Positions 53,879 through 55,263 of a stretch of 55,263 nt of DNA are shown one piece after another. A model generated the notes under the pieces. It worked only from the letters and a program-made list of their open reading frames with translations, had not been told where the DNA came from and did no database searches. Position numbers and translations under genes: made by a program. Source of the stretch: Chlamydia sp. 17-3921 (GTDB lineage Bacteria > Chlamydiota > Chlamydiia > Chlamydiales > Chlamydiaceae). Each line of letters opens with the position of its first letter. The stretch's first letter is position 1. The stretch is from positions 1-55,263 of the forward strand of contig NZ_CACSHH010000012.1 of the NCBI RefSeq assembly GCF_902705545.1, in the 5' to 3' direction.

Positions 53879-55003
53879 TTATTGAATATCATCTAAGGGT
53901 TGCTTATCTGGGTTTATTAAATAGAGTGTAAAAGAAGCTGGGAGAGAGGAGTTTTTTTCCTGTTCTACGGTAATTTCTTTTGCTGCCCTATGAAAACCTT
54001 CCAAACATGCTTTTTGTATCTCTCTATTTTCAGTGAAGAAGTTCTCAGAATAAACGAACTGGTTGCTTCTATCTCTAGGTATAAATACGGTAGAGGTATC
54101 AAAACAAATTTTTGATATCCCAGACAACATAAGATCTTTGAAAAATTTCGTGAAGAAATCAAGACTATGCTTAAAAGAGTATTTTAAGAAGGTTGGAACT
54201 GGAGATAGTGACTCGGTTTCAAGTGAATCAATATCTTCTTGATAATATCCCCATGGGCTCCAAGCTAAAACTAGTTTTTGAGGGTCCTTGGTTGGGTCCG
54301 GAGTTTTACTCTCCCAAATGAACTCTTTCCAATTGCCTGAGATTTGCTTTTCTGACATAGCATCATAGGCTGTTTTCCAACAAGTTTCAGAAAGCCTATT
54401 TCGAAGATCTACTAAATCTCTAGTTTTTAAAGGTTCGTCTCGATTTCTTGATGTGTGTGGAGGTAAGAAGTGCACCATACAGACCCCCTCTTCATTATCT
54501 CTAATAATGGGATACTCTGGTGCTTGAGCTGTAATAAGACGAAATTGTGGGGCTATCTTTAAAAAATAACTTTCTACGTTATAAGCATTGGGTATTCTAA
54601 TATCTGCAGGGAGGTCTTTAGAAATCAAAGAGTAGTAGGTATGAAGTATTTGTTTAATTCTTGCTCTTCGGATTGGAATGTCTACAATGGCCGGAGGTTC
54701 TATAATAGATGGAGTTTCAATAACTGGGTGTTGTTTTTTTTCTGAAGCAAGCTTTCTTGAGAGTAGCATATAAGATAAAGCAAAGAGAACAGATACAATG
54801 GTGACTGTAGCAATTACAACCGTGATGTTTACCCATAGGGGAAGTCCTAAGAAAAAGAGGGAAATGCATACGGCTATACCTACAATTAAAGAAAGACTCG
54901 CAACTTTAATTAAAACTTGAAGACATCTTGATATTTTTAATTGAGGTGTTATTGATATCTCAGAGGTCTTCAGAGATTCTTGTGAGATATTATTAACAGA
55001 CAT
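53879..55003 (-). CDS. DUF1389-family membrane protein (Chlamydia-specific)
   Basis: A 374-residue intact member of the DUF1389 family. It has a polar N-terminus of about 28 residues, a two-helix hairpin (about 29-52 and 57-81), a Pro/Ile-rich linker, and then the soluble DUF1389 domain (about 115-365) with RDNEEGVCMVHFLPP, KDPQKLVLAWSPWGYYQED and SLDFFTKFFKDLMLSGISK. The bilobed hairpin near the N-terminus suggests insertion in the inclusion membrane with the large domain facing the host cytosol; that is an inference. The family is known only from Chlamydia and is often present in tandem copies, as here with the frameshifted copy 81 bp downstream. Function unknown. Confidence 0.8.
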   Translation of the reverse strand: MSVNNISQESLKTSEISITPQLKISRCLQVLIKVASLSLIVGIAVCISLFFLGLPLWVNITVVIATVTIVSVLFALSYMLLSRKLASEKKQHPVIETPSIIEPPAIVDIPIRRARIKQILHTYYSLISKDLPADIRIPNAYNVESYFLKIAPQFRLITAQAPEYPIIRDNEEGVCMVHFLPPHTSRNRDEPLKTRDLVDLRNRLSETCWKTAYDAMSEKQISGNWKEFIWESKTPDPTKDPQKLVLAWSPWGYYQEDIDSLETESLSPVPTFLKYSFKHSLDFFTKFFKDLMLSGISKICFDTSTVFIPRDRSNQFVYSENFFTENREIQKACLEGFHRAAKEITVEQEKNSSLPASFTLYLINPDKQPLDDIQ

Positions 55004-55090
55004 ATTTTATGTGACTTGTATAAAGATCTTTAAGATTTCATTTGTAAATGAGTATTACTTTATTGAAACTTTTATTTTTAAGCATTCGCA

Positions 55091-55112
55091 ATTTCATTTT
55101 AAAATAAAATTC
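55091..55112. repeat. AT-rich near-perfect inverted repeat
   Basis: AATTTCATTTT (55091-55101) and AAAATAAAATT (55102-55112) are complementary apart from one mismatch. The element lies between the partial gene at the right edge and the DUF1389 gene, both on the minus strand. It could terminate the upstream transcript or be part of the promoter. AT-rich DNA makes chance likely. Confidence 0.3.
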
Positions 55113-55142
55113 TGTTTTCAAATACAGCTCACGTTGGTATGT

Positions 55143-55262
55143 TCAGGATGAGATTTGCTTCTTACTGTGAAGGCTTTCAGCGTAGGGCACTGAGCCAAAG
55201 AGGGACAGCCTTCTTCTAAGGGGAAAGAAAACCAGATTAATCACTGTTGTAATTCCACTGTA
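55143..55262 (-). CDS. 3' end of a gene cut by the window edge
   Basis: A minus-strand frame stays open from the right edge to a TGA at 55143-55145. It gives the last 39 residues of a protein, with a hydrophobic stretch (GITTVINLVFF) followed by a basic, Ser-rich tail (PLRRRLSLFGSVPYAESLHS). This could be the end of another membrane or inclusion-type protein upstream of the DUF1389 pair. Codon use looks like the neighbours. With so little of the gene visible I do not assign a family. Confidence 0.45.
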   Translation of the reverse strand, partial: YSGITTVINLVFFPLRRRLSLFGSVPYAESLHSKKQISS

Positions 55263-55263
55263 G

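Noticed and set aside
55143-55262. Structured RNA at the right edge (purine-rich segments such as GGGGAAAGAAAACC)
   Set aside because: A continuous minus-strand reading frame to the edge explains the sequence better, and no tmRNA or RNase P core motif is visible.

Overview
The window is an AT-rich bacterial chromosome segment that reads throughout as Chlamydia. Markers are the histone-like protein HctB, the type III secretion chaperones Slc1 and Mcsc, the second DnaA paralogue, the scattered Na+-NQR genes (nqrB-E here, without nqrA and nqrF), a plant-type long IspG, and the Chlamydia-only DUF1389 family. Gene order, with the FabI/RluA-type/MutY block next to the Mcsc chaperone and DUF1389 genes at one end, resembles C. 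pneumoniae and its relatives (the former Chlamydophila group) more than C. trachomatis. That species-group placement is inferred from remembered gene order, not from an alignment.

Layout, left to right. 1-0.8 kb: two coupled small two-helix membrane proteins of inclusion-membrane (Inc) type. 0.8-4.7 kb: nqrE-D-C-B on the minus strand. 4.7-8.4 kb: a frameshifted ComF-like gene, a bactofilin, dnaA2, a TPR protein and an unknown gene. 8.4-14.1 kb: a peptidoglycan and division operon (rsmH, ftsL, ftsI, murE, amiA), then tRNA-Arg(CCU). 14.4-19.1 kb: an HU/IHF protein, an unknown protein, accA and an MsbA-type exporter. 19.1-22.3 kb (minus): futalosine-pathway menaquinone genes, a DnaQ-type exonuclease, Mcsc and a FliO-like protein. 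22.5-27.6 kb: HAD phosphatase, fabI, a ~700 bp degenerate gap, an RluA-type synthase, mutY, a MazG-type protein and 4.5S RNA. 27.6-31.5 kb: CPBP protease, two lipoproteins (one of only 40 residues), a PP2C phosphatase and a cysteine desulfurase. 31.5-38.9 kb: two CBS/DUF21 proteins, an FtsB/DivIC-like protein, dcd, ruvB, a SpoIID-like protein and glgX. 39-44.4 kb: slc1, ssb, pepA, hctB with a sigma-28 promoter, holA-like, an RsmI-like gene and a membrane protein. 44.5-52.5 kb: a HemW-like gene, a coiled-coil protein, sucA, sucB, a YfiH-family gene and ispG. 52.6-55.3 kb: two tandem DUF1389 genes (one broken by a one-base slip in a T tract) and the end of another gene at the edge.

How they work together: several genes belong to the FtsZ-independent division and peptidoglycan system of Chlamydia (bactofilin, RsmH, FtsL, FtsI, MurE, AmiA, a SpoIID-like protein and a candidate FtsB/DivIC). 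Others serve respiration (Na+-NQR, menaquinone, oxoglutarate dehydrogenase), fatty acid and lipid supply (AccA, FabI, MsbA), glycogen use, and the host interface (Inc-like proteins, T3SS chaperones). There is no phage, IS element or CRISPR array. The observations most worth a second look are the two single-base frameshifts, a SpoIID-like protein with Lys at the catalytic Glu position, a hidden 40-residue lipoprotein gene, the FtsB/DivIC candidate, an altered flavinylation motif in NqrB, and an E2 subunit without a subunit-binding domain.
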